Shown here piece after piece: positions 7,196 to 16,808 of a stretch of 62,162 nt of DNA. How positions within the stretch are numbered: the first letter of the stretch is position 1; each line of letters begins with the position of its first letter. Location of the stretch: NCBI RefSeq assembly GCF_900021165.1, contig NZ_FCOQ01000024.1, positions 27,661 to 89,822 on the forward strand, written 5' to 3'. The stretch comes from Paenibacillus phocaeensis. Its GTDB lineage: Bacteria > Bacillota > Bacilli > Paenibacillales > Paenibacillaceae. The notes beneath the pieces were generated by a model. The model was not told the origin of the DNA. It searched no databases and saw only the letters and a list, made by a program, of their open reading frames with translations. The translations under genes were made by a program, and so were the position numbers.

Positions 7196-8995
7196 TCACG
7201 CGGCGGGTCCAGGCTCTAACGGTTCGCCAAGCGGGGGCACCGGCGGCTCCAGCAGCTTCGGCAGCGTAATAACGACGCGGGTTCCGCCTTCCTCCCGTTC
7301 GGTCAGCTCCACGCCGTAAGCGCCTTCAAAGTACCCGGCGATTCGTTCCTTCACGTTGCGGATGCCATAACCTCCGGTTCTCCGTTTTCGTTCACGATGC
7401 ACGGCTTGCTGCAGTCCGGCACCGTCATCGTCGATGGTGATCACGAGCAGGTCCGGATGCTCCTCCAGCCGGATCCCAACCTTGCCTCGGGAACGCCCGT
7501 TAAACCCGTGGACGATGGCATTCTCCACAAACGGCTGCAGCGTCAGCTTCGGCAGAAACAGCTCTTGAACGGAAAACGGCGCTTCAATCGCATAGTCCAG
7601 CTCCCCTCCGCCTCCTGCCTGCCAGCGCAGTTGCTGAATCTCCAGGTAACAGCGGATATGCTCCAGCTCCTCGCCGATCGTAATAAAGCTGTTGCCGTTG
7701 GATAAGCCGATCCGGAACATCCGGCCCATCAGCTCGAGGATTCGGCTGAGCTCGTCCTGCCCCGCTTCAATCGCCATCCAATTCAACTGATCCAGCATAT
7801 TATAGAGGAAATGCGGGTTAATGTTGGCCTGCAGCGCTTCGATTTCCGCTTTGCGCTGCTGCTCGTAACGCCGTTGCAGCGAGCGGTACAGCTCTTCAAT
7901 CTGCTCCATCTGCTTGCGGTACCCGGCGAACAGATAACCAAATTCATTTTCGTAATCGTCCGGCAGATCGACGGGATGCCCTCCACTGCCATTGTTACCG
8001 CCACCCACGAAATATTGCCGCATCGCGGTTACAAGCTGCTTGATCGGCTTCGTAAACTGGCGGCTTAAATAGAGGGTCAGCAGCAGGACCAGCAGGATGG
8101 CGATGACCCCGATGACCCCGATAACCAGCGCCAGACGGAAGCTGCCGTCGATGATCTCGCTCCAGGGCGTAATTTCTACAAGCATCCAATGGGAGTCCCG
8201 CAACTTGGAATAGACCAGCAGCGAATTGCCCAGCTCCTGATCGCCCCGAATATGCACATATCCGGACTGATCGGTTTTTACGTTGATCCATGGGGACAGC
8301 TCGGCATGCTCCGGTACCCGGCCGGTCTTCACCGTCTGCTGCCCCAGCGTATCGATCATCATCCGGTTGACCGGTGCGGAATGCCCCGCCAACAGCTTCT
8401 GAATTTCCTTCGCTTTGACGTGGATGACCAGCACGCCGAGATATTTATCCTCCTCGACGATTTTGCGCGCAAAGCTGAGCACCGGCACGTCCCCCTGGAA
8501 GCTCGGAATTTCATGCTCGCGGGACCAGGCGAAATCATTCTTGTCCAGCGCCTCCGCCCACTCCTGCTTGGTCAGATCGCCTAACCCGCGGAATTGGATA
8601 TAGCTGTTCGCGTCCCCTCTTAAAGGGCGCTCCATATATAAGTCAATCCCCTGAATAATCGGGATCGAATAGGTCAGGTTGGCCAGTGCGCGTTCCACGC
8701 TGACCGAACGGCGGTGCCGATCGTATTCATCCTGCCGATCCCGCAGAAACGTGATCAACTCGTTATCGCGGGACGTTGACAACGAGATCTGTTCAATGGT
8801 CACCAATCGAGTGGTGATTTCGTTGTTGAGTTCATCCAGCAACAGCTGCTGGTAATGGGAGCTTGTCTTCGCCAGCTCGTTGGATGAGATGCGGTAACTG
8901 GCCCAGGCGATGCAAGCCAGCACAGCTACGATAAAGATGGAGAAACTGCGAAAAAACAAGCTGTCGATCCGGAATTTCTTAAACGGATTCTTCAT
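7196..8995 (-). CDS. YesM-type sensor histidine kinase
   Basis: This 599-residue membrane kinase has TM1 at about residues 14-34, an extracytoplasmic sensor domain (about 35-285), TM2 (about 287-310, VIGVIGVIAILLVLLL), a HAMP-like linker and a His_kinase domain with the phosphoacceptor His in INPHFLYN (about 393). A HATPase_c follows (FVENAIVHG, DDDGAGL, GYGIRNVKERI). The C terminus is Pro-rich and divergent. The ATG has AAGGGAG at an unusually long spacing of about 13 nt. A hairpin terminator (9024-9067) lies just before the gene. Such kinases typically sense oligosaccharide-loaded binding proteins or sugars. Confidence 0.95.
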   Translation of the reverse strand: MKNPFKKFRIDSLFFRSFSIFIVAVLACIAWASYRISSNELAKTSSHYQQLLLDELNNEITTRLVTIEQISLSTSRDNELITFLRDRQDEYDRHRRSVSVERALANLTYSIPIIQGIDLYMERPLRGDANSYIQFRGLGDLTKQEWAEALDKNDFAWSREHEIPSFQGDVPVLSFARKIVEEDKYLGVLVIHVKAKEIQKLLAGHSAPVNRMMIDTLGQQTVKTGRVPEHAELSPWINVKTDQSGYVHIRGDQELGNSLLVYSKLRDSHWMLVEITPWSEIIDGSFRLALVIGVIGVIAILLVLLLTLYLSRQFTKPIKQLVTAMRQYFVGGGNNGSGGHPVDLPDDYENEFGYLFAGYRKQMEQIEELYRSLQRRYEQQRKAEIEALQANINPHFLYNMLDQLNWMAIEAGQDELSRILELMGRMFRIGLSNGNSFITIGEELEHIRCYLEIQQLRWQAGGGGELDYAIEAPFSVQELFLPKLTLQPFVENAIVHGFNGRSRGKVGIRLEEHPDLLVITIDDDGAGLQQAVHRERKRRTGGYGIRNVKERIAGYFEGAYGVELTEREEGGTRVVITLPKLLEPPVPPLGEPLEPGPAA

Positions 8996-9023
8996 CTCAA
9001 GGCTGCACTCCCTTCAGGTGTAA

Positions 9024-9067
9024 GGAAAAAACGGTAAAGCCGCGAAGAAAATTCACGCTTTACCGTT
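9024..9067 (-). terminator. Rho-independent terminator between permease and kinase genes
   Basis: On the minus strand AACGGTAAAGC pairs with GCTTTACCGTT across a 16-nt loop and is followed by TTTTTT. It separates the transporter operon from the YesM/YesN genes. Only about 30 nt remain before the kinase ATG, so kinase expression needs read-through or a promoter overlapping the hairpin. Confidence 0.85.
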
Positions 9068-9090
9068 ATATAATTGGCCGTTCGCCGCCC

Positions 9091-9933
9091 TTATCCCTTT
9101 ATACCGGTTGTGGCAATCCCTTCGACGAAGTATTTCTGCAGGAACATAAAGATCAGGGTGGCCGGAAGGATAGACACAAGCGACATCGCCAGCAGTTGTC
9201 CCCATTCCTGAGCGGATTGAGAGTCGTTAATCATCCGCAGCGCCAGGCTGACCGTATATTTGTCCACCGAATTCAAATACAGCAGGTGGCCGAGGAAATC
9301 GTCCCAGTTCCACAGGAAGCAGAAGATCATGACGGTTACGATCGCCGGAACCATCAGCGGCATTACGATCCGAAGATAGATGCCAAACCAGGAGCAACCG
9401 TCGATTTTGGCCGATTCGTCCAGCTCCTTCGGAATGCCGCGCACGAACTGAATCAGCAGGAAGACGAAGAACGTCCCGCCCGCGCCGCCGGCTAGCATAT
9501 GCGGCACAATAAACGGCCAATACGTGTTCACCCAGCCCAGTTGATGGAACAAGGCATATTGCGGAATGATCAACACCTGCCCCGGCATCATCAGTGTGAG
9601 CATAAACAAGGAGAACCAGAGGTTCTTAAGTGGAAAATTCAATCTTCCGAACCCAAACGCAACAAGCGTGCTGGATACCAGCGTTGCCGCGATGACGGCG
9701 GCCTCCAGGGCGAAGGTGTTCAGGTAAAAGTCGGTGAAGGAGTGGCCCGGCACCGAATTCCAGCCCTTCACGAAGTTGCTCCACTGTGGAACCGAAGGGA
9801 AAATGTTCGGCGATGCCAGCTCACCGTTCGTTTTGAGCGACGCGCCGATCCACCATAGGACCGGATAGACCATCACCAGACTGAACAGAATCATGAAGAA
9901 GTGCCGAATCAGCGGCTTCCATTTGAAGGTCAT
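9091..9933 (-). CDS. Carbohydrate ABC transporter permease, MalG/UgpE type
   Basis: This 280-residue inner-membrane permease of the CUT1 family has six predicted TM helices and the EAA loop (ELDESAKIDGCSWFGIYLRIVMPL) that docks the ATPase. Its ATG overlaps the stop of the preceding permease (ATGA), a translationally coupled pair. With the binding protein at 13951 it should import an oligosaccharide. No ATPase gene is present in the window, so a shared MsmX-like ATPase is likely. Given the alpha-glucuronidase in the operon, aldouronates are the best substrate guess. Confidence 0.93.
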   Translation of the reverse strand: MTFKWKPLIRHFFMILFSLVMVYPVLWWIGASLKTNGELASPNIFPSVPQWSNFVKGWNSVPGHSFTDFYLNTFALEAAVIAATLVSSTLVAFGFGRLNFPLKNLWFSLFMLTLMMPGQVLIIPQYALFHQLGWVNTYWPFIVPHMLAGGAGGTFFVFLLIQFVRGIPKELDESAKIDGCSWFGIYLRIVMPLMVPAIVTVMIFCFLWNWDDFLGHLLYLNSVDKYTVSLALRMINDSQSAQEWGQLLAMSLVSILPATLIFMFLQKYFVEGIATTGIKG

Positions 9934-10892
9934 TTGTCCTTTCTCCCTTCCGGTTCCGTTTCATAGAACACCCAATATTTCGAAGTTCCTGCAATGATTA
10001 ACGTGGCCACGACGATCATAACCAGCATAATCCAAGCCAGGGCTGAAGAATACCCGAGCTGATACCGGCTGAATGCCCGCTCGTACAAATACATCGCGTA
10101 GACATAGGTCGAGTTCATCGGACCGCCGTTCGTAATAACAAACGCGGATGTGAACATTTGAAAGGCGTTGATCACGCCCATCACCAGGTTAAAATACAGG
10201 ACCGGCGACAGCATCGGAAGCGTGATGTTAAAGAACTGGCGCAGTTTGCCGGCCCCGTCCACCGCGGAAGCTTCGTACAAATCGCCAGGAATTTGCTTCA
10301 GCCCCGCCAGAAAAATCACCATCGAGGAGCCGAACTGCCATACCGTGAGGAGGATCAGCGTGCTTAACGCCGTATCGGGACTGGTGATCCAGCCTTTCCC
10401 TTCGAGCCCGAACACCCCGATGATTTTGTTGAAGATCCCGTCCACGCCGAAAATATTCCGCCATAGCAGCGAGACGGCAATGCTGCCCCCGATCAGCGAT
10501 GGGAAATAGATCGCCGTGCGGTACAGGCCAATCCCCCGCACCGCCCGGTTCAGCACGATGGCAACGAGCAGCGCCACAATGAGCTTCAGAGGAACCGAAG
10601 CGAGAACATACAGGAACGTGACCTTGACCGAAGTGACGAACTTGGAATCCGCGGTGAAGATCATCTCATAGTTTTTGGTGCCCACCCAGTTGATCGGCTC
10701 CAACAGCGTGTAGTCCGTAAACGAATAGTAGAGCGATAAGATCAGCGGGTACGCCGTCAGCCCGAGAAAACCGAGCAGCCACGGCGAAATGAATAAATAG
10801 CCGGCTACCGGCGCATTCCATCTTTTCCGGAAAGACCGGCGCTTGTTGAGTACTGGCGTGTCTTTGACAGCCACGGCCGCGGAACTTTTCAT
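9930..10892 (-). CDS. Carbohydrate ABC transporter permease, MalF/UgpA type
   Basis: This 320-residue CUT1 permease has a cytoplasmic Lys/Arg-rich N terminus, six TM helices and an EAA loop (DLYEASAVDGAGKLRQFFNITLPML). AGAGGTGA precedes the ATG. It forms a heterodimer with the next gene, overlapping by 4 nt. It lies 111 nt downstream of aguA; the gap holds a TATACT and the palindrome GCGGGCCCGC, so a secondary internal promoter is possible but not clear. Confidence 0.93.
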   Translation of the reverse strand: MKSSAAVAVKDTPVLNKRRSFRKRWNAPVAGYLFISPWLLGFLGLTAYPLILSLYYSFTDYTLLEPINWVGTKNYEMIFTADSKFVTSVKVTFLYVLASVPLKLIVALLVAIVLNRAVRGIGLYRTAIYFPSLIGGSIAVSLLWRNIFGVDGIFNKIIGVFGLEGKGWITSPDTALSTLILLTVWQFGSSMVIFLAGLKQIPGDLYEASAVDGAGKLRQFFNITLPMLSPVLYFNLVMGVINAFQMFTSAFVITNGGPMNSTYVYAMYLYERAFSRYQLGYSSALAWIMLVMIVVATLIIAGTSKYWVFYETEPEGRKDK

Positions 10893-11003
10893 GCTTGCTT
10901 CACCTCTGCAGTTTCTGAGTGCTTCTAACTCAAGTATAGGGCGGGCCCGCAGCCGGTTGTAGAAGAGGAATCCTCGAAATCTTTTAAAATATCACGAAAA
11001 TCA

Positions 11004-13079
11004 TCAATAAATCCGCCGGCCCTGCTGATCGGGAATGCCGCTTTTCCGGTAAAAGTACGTGTTGATTTGATCCCGCCATTCCTTGGCATGCTCCGCTTGC
11101 TCCGCCAGCCTCTCGGCGACTTGACGGTGCAGCGGCTCCTCCATCAAGCCGGACAACCCGGACCAGAGCTCGATCCATTTCTCCGCTCGTTCCGCTCCTT
11201 CGAAATGGGTGTCGTAAATATGCTGAATCACTGTTTTGCCCGAATGCAGTTTATGGGTGTAAGGAACGTGATGGAAGAACAGCAGCAGCTCGTCGGGACA
11301 GGTCTCCAGCGACTCGTACAGGCTTCGGTTCGGATCCGCATATTGTGACGTATAACCGGTTCCCGTGGCGGCCGTCCGGTCAACGCCGATGCCATGGCAA
11401 TCCGCGAAATGGTATGTCCCCCACATCGAGTATTCATAACCGTCCACGTTGGGGCCGTAATGGTGGTTCGGATTGACCATAAAGCCGATGCCGAGCGGCG
11501 CCGTATAGCTTTCGTAAATGCTCCAGGAATCCATGAGAATGCCGCGTATGACCTGGATCACCCGTTCGTCGCTACCGAATACCAGCCGAATCCATTCATC
11601 CGCGATCGCTTCGGCGCTAAGCTCCGGATTCCAGGCGAGCCGCCCGTATCCATACAGATTGGCCTGTGCCAGCAAATGTCCGGTCCAGTTGGCATCGCTG
11701 CCGATATTCGATACGGCGGCAAATCCGCTGTAACGGGAGCCATGCAACGAACCATCCACGATCCGCTTCACCGTCGAGCCTTCCCCATTGAGATGCGTGT
11801 CGAAGTCCAGCACCTCTTTCCATTGGGGAACGAGGTAGCAGACATGGCGCTGCTGTCCGGTATACTCCTGAGTGACCTGGAATTCGATGATTTGATTCGT
11901 AGCAGGCATGGCCCCCAGCAGCGGAGATACCGGCTCGCGCACTTGAAAATCAATCGGACCGTTCTTGACTTGGAGGATGACATTCTCCTTGAAGCGCCCG
12001 TCAAGCGGGACAAAATGATCGTAGGCCGCCCGAGCCCGGTCGGTCTTGCGGTCTCGCCAATCCTGCTTGCAGTTGTAGACGAAGCAGCGCCAGATCACGA
12101 GCCCGCCGTAAGGCTCCAGCGCATCCGCCAGCATATTGGCGCCGTCGGCATGGTCCCTTCCATAAGTGAACGGTCCCGGCCTATTTTCCGAATCCGCCTT
12201 CACCAGGAAACCGCCGAAATCCGGAATCGCTTGATAGATTTCTGCAGCGCGTTCCCGCCACCAGGCAGCCACTTCCGGATCGAGCGGGTCGGCGGTGGAT
12301 AGGCCTCCAATCTCCAGCGGGGCGGCAAAGTTAATGCTAAGGAACAACCGAATGCCGTATGCTCGGAAGAGCTCAGCCACCTTGGCTACATCCGGTAACA
12401 GCGACCCCGTGATGAGCTCCGTTTCGATCCGATGCACATTCACATTGTTGATGGATAACGCGTTGATCCCCGTCGAAGCCAGCAATCGCGCATAATCGCG
12501 AAGGCGATCGAAGTTCTGCGCAAACCGGTTATTCTCATAAAAGATCGAAGCCCCGGCATAACCGCGCTCGATGCTGCCGTCGATATTATCCCATTGATTC
12601 AGCATTCGCAGCCCATTTGCCGGACGTACCGCCACATCCAGCCCCTGGAGCGATTGTCCGGTCCCGATGCGGCGCAATACGTCGAACACGCCGTACAGCA
12701 AGCCAGCTGCGCTTTCCGCTCCGATCGCAATCCGCCCGCTACCGGGCTCCTGGCGCAAAGCGTATCCTTCCCGGCCCAGTCCCAAGCCCGCTTCCCCTTC
12801 CGGGAACACGCTGTCGACGGTCGGGCTTTGTCCCAGCAACCCCAGCACGAAGCAAGGGGCATCCGAAGCGGGTTCCGCGACGGGAACCTCCCGCCCCAGC
12901 ATCCCGCTTAACCCTTTCGACAATTCCCAGGCTGCGGTAAACGCCACCGGTTCATCGGTTCCTTCGACGTGAATTTCTCTATACGGATGAAGCTCTTCAC
13001 GTCTGGCTCCCGGCTCGATGTTTCGGTAACGCAACCAAGCCTCGTACCCCAATTCTACTTGTGCGTTTGCTTGATTCAT
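11004..13079 (-). CDS. aguA: Alpha-glucuronidase, GH67
   Basis: This 691-residue intracellular enzyme removes (4-O-methyl)glucuronic acid from the non-reducing end of aldouronic acids after import. The GH67 signature is clear: acid Glu in [10 protein letters not shown] (about residue 297), base pair Asp in [16 protein letters not shown] (about 375) and Glu in [12 protein letters not shown] (about 404). The length matches known enzymes (about 680-700). The ATG at 13079 has GGGGGAG 5 nt upstream. There is no signal peptide. In Paenibacillus strain JDR-2 an aldouronate cluster combines aguA with a transporter and xylanase; here no xylanase is adjacent. Confidence 0.96.
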   Translation of the reverse strand: MNQANAQVELGYEAWLRYRNIEPGARREELHPYREIHVEGTDEPVAFTAAWELSKGLSGMLGREVPVAEPASDAPCFVLGLLGQSPTVDSVFPEGEAGLGLGREGYALRQEPGSGRIAIGAESAAGLLYGVFDVLRRIGTGQSLQGLDVAVRPANGLRMLNQWDNIDGSIERGYAGASIFYENNRFAQNFDRLRDYARLLASTGINALSINNVNVHRIETELITGSLLPDVAKVAELFRAYGIRLFLSINFAAPLEIGGLSTADPLDPEVAAWWRERAAEIYQAIPDFGGFLVKADSENRPGPFTYGRDHADGANMLADALEPYGGLVIWRCFVYNCKQDWRDRKTDRARAAYDHFVPLDGRFKENVILQVKNGPIDFQVREPVSPLLGAMPATNQIIEFQVTQEYTGQQRHVCYLVPQWKEVLDFDTHLNGEGSTVKRIVDGSLHGSRYSGFAAVSNIGSDANWTGHLLAQANLYGYGRLAWNPELSAEAIADEWIRLVFGSDERVIQVIRGILMDSWSIYESYTAPLGIGFMVNPNHHYGPNVDGYEYSMWGTYHFADCHGIGVDRTAATGTGYTSQYADPNRSLYESLETCPDELLLFFHHVPYTHKLHSGKTVIQHIYDTHFEGAERAEKWIELWSGLSGLMEEPLHRQVAERLAEQAEHAKEWRDQINTYFYRKSGIPDQQGRRIY

Positions 13080-13093
13080 GGAATCTCCCCCTG

Positions 13094-13876
13094 TCATATC
13101 CATTGAAATAGCGGCTCATTTTCGATCACATACACCGGAATGGACGGATAGGCCTCCCGAAGCCGAAGCGCCAATCGGTTCATGCCGGGCGCTTCGCTTG
13201 GGCCATGGCCAAGGAAGATCATGGCCTTCTCCCGCCCTTGATAAACGGCGTCGCGCACATACTCCGGTGCCTCCCATTCCGGACCTTCGCCAGCGATGAT
13301 CACGTCGGCCTCGCCCAGCAGCGGGATGGCAAGCTCAGCTCCGCCGCGATAGCCGACCAGCACGCCGACCTTCCGGCAAACCATTGCCGGATTTCCCACG
13401 AATCGGACAAAGGAAAGCTTCAACCGTTGCTTCAGCAAGGTTGCCAGCTCGCCAAGGTTCACCGCAGGAAGCTCCAACAGTGCCGAAGCCGGTTCGTACG
13501 CGCATACCGTATCCTGCCAGCCGAGCTCCTCGATCAACCCGGCCGTGATCCCATCCGGCAATTCTCGGTGAATGCCGTCATGGTAACGGAACACGGCAAG
13601 TCCGAGCTCCTTCAGTCGGCGTTTCTTTTGCCGAACGACTTCATCCTCTTCGGTCCTCCGCCCGGCGGAACGATGGCTATAGAATAGCCCCTCGTGCGAG
13701 ATCAACAGATTGGCACCCAGCGATGCCGCCTGTTCAATGGCCGCCTGTGTCGCCATAAAGGTGACGGCGATCCCGCGCACTTCTCCTTCCGGCTGCCCGG
13801 TAATCAGGCCATCCACAGTTCCCTCTATCCACCCTTTCGGCGTCAGCCGATCCAGCACCTCCTGAATGCGAAGCAA
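13094..13876 (-). CDS. Nif3-like dinuclear metal-centre protein
   Basis: This protein of about 260 residues belongs to the Nif3/DUF34 family (YqfO and GTP cyclohydrolase I type 2 annotations). Seen motifs are [12 protein letters not shown] near residue 60 and the C-terminal [10 protein letters not shown] with its metal-binding His and Glu. It lacks the central insert of the longer YqfO form. The TTG at 13874-13876 has GAGGGGG 8 nt upstream; a longer ATG start at 13897 would place that site inside the gene. It sits between the binding protein and aguA, 14 nt from aguA. The biochemical role of the family is unsettled. Its place in a glucuronoxylan operon is unusual. Confidence 0.85.
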   Translation of the reverse strand: MLRIQEVLDRLTPKGWIEGTVDGLITGQPEGEVRGIAVTFMATQAAIEQAASLGANLLISHEGLFYSHRSAGRRTEEDEVVRQKKRRLKELGLAVFRYHDGIHRELPDGITAGLIEELGWQDTVCAYEPASALLELPAVNLGELATLLKQRLKLSFVRFVGNPAMVCRKVGVLVGYRGGAELAIPLLGEADVIIAGEGPEWEAPEYVRDAVYQGREKAMIFLGHGPSEAPGMNRLALRLREAYPSIPVYVIENEPLFQWI

Positions 13877-13902
13877 GGCCCATACCCCCTCTGGCATTTG
13901 GT

Positions 13903-13942
13903 AAAACCCCGCCCGGAACGGGAATCCTGTTCCGGGCGGGGT
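13903..13942 (-). terminator. Stem-loop between binding-protein gene and operon
   Basis: On the minus strand CCCCGCCCGGAACAGG folds with CCCGTTCCGGGCGGGG and is followed by TTTT. It lies between the binding protein stop and the Nif3-like gene. Such partial terminators commonly let the binding protein be made in excess of the permeases. Confidence 0.75.
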
Positions 13943-13950
13943 CGTTCACC

Positions 13951-15267
13951 TTATTCGTATGCAGCAGCCGCCTCTTTAAGCTGCTTGTACGCTTCTTCCG
14001 GCGTAATTTTGTTGAAACTCAGCTGATCATGCACCAGCGGGAAATCCTTATCGATATAGTTCGTCCAGCCCCCCGCACCGGCGGTCCAGGTTTGGCCGTC
14101 TTTCTCGGTGGCGCGGAGCAATTCCATTCCAATCTTATCGACGTCGCTCATGCCGGACTCGAGCGCTGCCGCGTTATCCTTGTTGACCGGCAAGCCCCGG
14201 GTTGTTTTGAGGATTTGCGCAGCCTCCGGATCATTAACGAACCAGTTGATGAACGCTTCCGCTTCCGCCTTATGCTTGGAGTTGTCCGATACCGACAGAT
14301 ACATCGACGGCTTCAGCCAACCGCCGGCTTCCTCGGCCCGCGGCATCGTCACCAGTGCGTAGGCGCCTTTCTTAATGCTGTCCCATGCGCTGTAGTTGTT
14401 GGAGAAGCTGTAACGGAACAGGATTTTCCCGGCAACCATCAAGTCCATTTGCGGGTCGAACTCTTTGTCGGAGGAGTTCACGTCCGCCGGCGGCACCAGG
14501 CCTTCCTTGCGGAGTTCCTCAAAGTGCTTCGTCCATTCCAGGAAGGAGGTTTCATCGATGTTGAACTTCCCATCCTCCGTAATGACCATGCCTTTGCCCT
14601 TGCTGTATTGGTAAGCAGAATACATGAAGTAGTTCGCTGCGTAATCCTTCGTGAAATATTGGCCGCTTGGCAACTTGCCCTTCAACTCTTTGGCCAGTGC
14701 GAAGAAATCGTCCCAAGTCCAGCCGTTTTCCGGATTTTGAACGCCCAGCTTATCTAGCGCAGCTTTGTCGTAAATCATCCCGAAGGCTACGGAGCCAAGA
14801 GGCACGGCGTATTGCGTACCGCCCGACTGTCCGCCCGCCAGCAGCTTGGGATCAATCTTCGACACATCCACTCCGTCGAGCGGAGCGAGTTGCTTGCGAT
14901 TGGCCCAATCCGGCGCCCAGCCTGGATCGAGTTGGACGATGTCAGGGGCATTTTTTGCCGCCGCCTGCGTGGACAGCTTGTCCAGGTAACCGTCCATGCC
15001 GGAGTATTCCGGTTCGAAAGTGATGTTGGGATTGTTTTTCGTATACAAATCAAGGGCGGCCAAGGTCGCTTCATGCCGTTCCTGAGACCCCCACCACATG
15101 ATCCGCAGCTTCACCGGCTCACTGCCTGAGCTGCTTACGGCATTGCCTTCGGCATTTGTTCCTGCCGGCTCAGCCGAATTTCCGTTCTTTCCGCCGCCGC
15201 AGGCTGCCAGTGACCCAACCAGAGTAACCGCAACCAGCGCCGTGAGTAAACGCTTCCATTTAAACAT
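13951..15267 (-). CDS. Extracellular solute-binding lipoprotein (family 1, CUT1)
   Basis: This 438-residue lipoprotein has a signal peptide (KWKRLLTALVAVTLVGSLAAC) with lipobox LAAC, cleaved before Cys23, then a Gly/Asn/Ser linker and a family 1 sugar-binding fold (PVKLRIMWWGSQERHEATLAAL). The ATG at 15265-15267 follows GGGAGGG. As the first gene of the operon it should capture aldouronates or xylo-oligosaccharides for the two permeases. Specificity is inferred from aguA. Confidence 0.94.
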   Translation of the reverse strand: MFKWKRLLTALVAVTLVGSLAACGGGKNGNSAEPAGTNAEGNAVSSSGSEPVKLRIMWWGSQERHEATLAALDLYTKNNPNITFEPEYSGMDGYLDKLSTQAAAKNAPDIVQLDPGWAPDWANRKQLAPLDGVDVSKIDPKLLAGGQSGGTQYAVPLGSVAFGMIYDKAALDKLGVQNPENGWTWDDFFALAKELKGKLPSGQYFTKDYAANYFMYSAYQYSKGKGMVITEDGKFNIDETSFLEWTKHFEELRKEGLVPPADVNSSDKEFDPQMDLMVAGKILFRYSFSNNYSAWDSIKKGAYALVTMPRAEEAGGWLKPSMYLSVSDNSKHKAEAEAFINWFVNDPEAAQILKTTRGLPVNKDNAAALESGMSDVDKIGMELLRATEKDGQTWTAGAGGWTNYIDKDFPLVHDQLSFNKITPEEAYKQLKEAAAAYE

Positions 15268-15412
15268 TGATAACCCTCCCATTTGAATCGTGAGTATCTG
15301 GTTTACACCTCTATAGTAACGACTCCAAATGGAAGTGGGTATGAGAGCAATGCACGATTTGTTTTAAAATTGCCCGATTATAAAGGTCCACCTCTACATG
15401 TCCCTTTCTTAT
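15268..15412. other. Upstream region of the glucuronoxylan operon
   Basis: This 145-bp stretch must hold the operon promoter unless transcription comes from glsA. A TATAAT on the minus strand (15378-15383) is the best -10, but its -35 (GGGACA at 15 nt) is weak, as expected for an activator-dependent promoter. I see no convincing cre. Confidence 0.35.
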
Positions 15413-16354
15413 TTAAAATAGGCTCCAATCAAAGGTCTGCGACAGCCGCTCGATGAGTTCGACCCCCGCGATGCTGTTGCCTTTGCGGTTTAATGCCGGT
15501 CCCACGACCCCAATGCCGTATCGTCCGGGTACAAGCGTCAAGATCCCTCCGGACACGCCGCTCTTGGCCGGCAGCCCTGCACTGATGGCAAATTCACCCG
15601 ACCCGTTGTACATCCCGCAGGTGATCATAAACGTCTTGGCGATTTGCACGTACCGCCGCGGAATCAGCGTCTTGCCCGTCAGAGGATCGGTTCCTTCACA
15701 AGCCAGCACCAGTCCCATCCGAGCCAGATCCTCGCAGCACACTTGGATTGAGCAGTGGCGGAAATAGATGTCCAGCACTTCTTCCACGCCACAGCCCAGG
15801 ATGCCTTTGTCCAGCAAAAAATAAGCCATCGACCGGTTCAAATGCCCTGTCTCCGACTCCGAACGGTAAACCTGCAAATCGTAATCCAGACCGGGGTTTC
15901 CCGCCAACTCGCGAAAAAAAGCCAAAATGCGCGCGGCTTTCGCCTCCGCATTCTCCCCTTTGATCATGGAGGAGACCACGATCGCGCCAGCGTTAATCAG
16001 TGGATTAAACGGAATCGCCGGCTGCACCAGTTCCAGCTTCATGATCGAATTGAAGCTGTCCCCGGTCGGCTCCATGCCCACTTTGGAGAAGACGGCGGCT
16101 TCCCCATGGTCCATGAGCGCAAGGATCAACGTGAATACCTTCGAAATGCTCTGCATCGTAAACGCTGCGCGAGCTTCGCCTGCGGAAACCGAATTCCCCC
16201 TGGCATCCAGAAGATGAATCCCGAGCAGATCCCGCTTCGCCTTCGACAACTCCGGGATATACTCCGCTACCTTGCCTGCAGCGCTAGTTCCCCGGCATTC
16301 CTCCACCCATTCTGGAAGGTGGAGCTTCAGTTGATCCCATTCGTTCATGGCCAT
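15413..16354 (-). CDS. glsA: Glutaminase A
   Basis: This 313-residue enzyme hydrolyses L-glutamine to glutamate and ammonia. It has the serine-dependent beta-lactamase-like fold: SxxK motif in MQSISKVF (about residue 68), NPLINAGAIV, and the C-terminal GVSGGILTLVPGRYGIGVVGP. The length is normal for GlsA. The start is 17 nt after the SASP gene, so co-transcription is possible. It is cytoplasmic. Confidence 0.95.
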   Translation of the reverse strand: MAMNEWDQLKLHLPEWVEECRGTSAAGKVAEYIPELSKAKRDLLGIHLLDARGNSVSAGEARAAFTMQSISKVFTLILALMDHGEAAVFSKVGMEPTGDSFNSIMKLELVQPAIPFNPLINAGAIVVSSMIKGENAEAKAARILAFFRELAGNPGLDYDLQVYRSESETGHLNRSMAYFLLDKGILGCGVEEVLDIYFRHCSIQVCCEDLARMGLVLACEGTDPLTGKTLIPRRYVQIAKTFMITCGMYNGSGEFAISAGLPAKSGVSGGILTLVPGRYGIGVVGPALNRKGNSIAGVELIERLSQTFDWSLF

Positions 16355-16371
16355 GGCGCCCCCATTCTCAA

Positions 16372-16662
16372 CTATGGCTGATCCTTTAAGCGTTCTTTGG
16401 CCAAACGGATCATTTCCTTGACCATCGAACCGCCGATCACACCGCCAACCTTGCCTGCTTTCGCGGTTGTCAAATCGCCGTTATCGCCTTCTCGCATCGT
16501 CACGCCCAACGATTGGGCTACTTCAAACTTCACGTCATCCGGCCGCTCCGGATTGACGTTATATCCCTCACGCTTCATTACTTCTGCCTTGAACCGGCTA
16601 AGTCGGACCGCCGGATCCGATTCCTGGCGACCGTTCCCGCCGTTCCCTCTTGGTTGTACCAT
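16372..16662 (-). CDS. Small acid-soluble spore protein, alpha/beta type
   Basis: This 96-residue spore DNA-binding protein has both alpha/beta SASP signatures: FKAEVMKREGY with KFEVAQSLGV, and the C-terminal GGVIGGSMVKEMIRLAKERL. It is longer than the usual 60-70 residues because of a Gly/Asn-rich N-terminal extension. GAGGG precedes the ATG. Expression in the forespore from a sigma-G promoter is expected, but the best match upstream (CACTCTA with GATTT) is poor. In spores it protects DNA and is degraded at germination. Confidence 0.92.
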   Translation of the reverse strand: MVQPRGNGGNGRQESDPAVRLSRFKAEVMKREGYNVNPERPDDVKFEVAQSLGVTMREGDNGDLTTAKAGKVGGVIGGSMVKEMIRLAKERLKDQP

Positions 16663-16808
16663 GGATATCCCTCGCTTTCAAGTGAGAATTATCCATTAGA
16701 GTGCCCCTGGAGGGGTGAGATAAATCATAGTCCAATCGTGTGATAAAAAAGATAATTTAAGCCGATAATGATATTTTATAACCCTGATAAGGTAAGGTAG
16801 GCACGGAC

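Noticed and set aside
11394..12302. 302-codon plus-strand open frame
   Set aside because: Antisense shadow of the GH67 gene, in GC-rich coding sequence; no domain.
15268..15412. cre site upstream of the glucuronoxylan binding-protein gene
   Set aside because: The best candidate (ATGAGAGCAATGCAC) lacks the central CG required by the consensus.
16663..16808. Sigma-G promoter for the SASP gene
   Set aside because: The best pair (CACTCTA with GATTT at 18 nt) misses the consensus in both hexamers; expected biologically but not visible.
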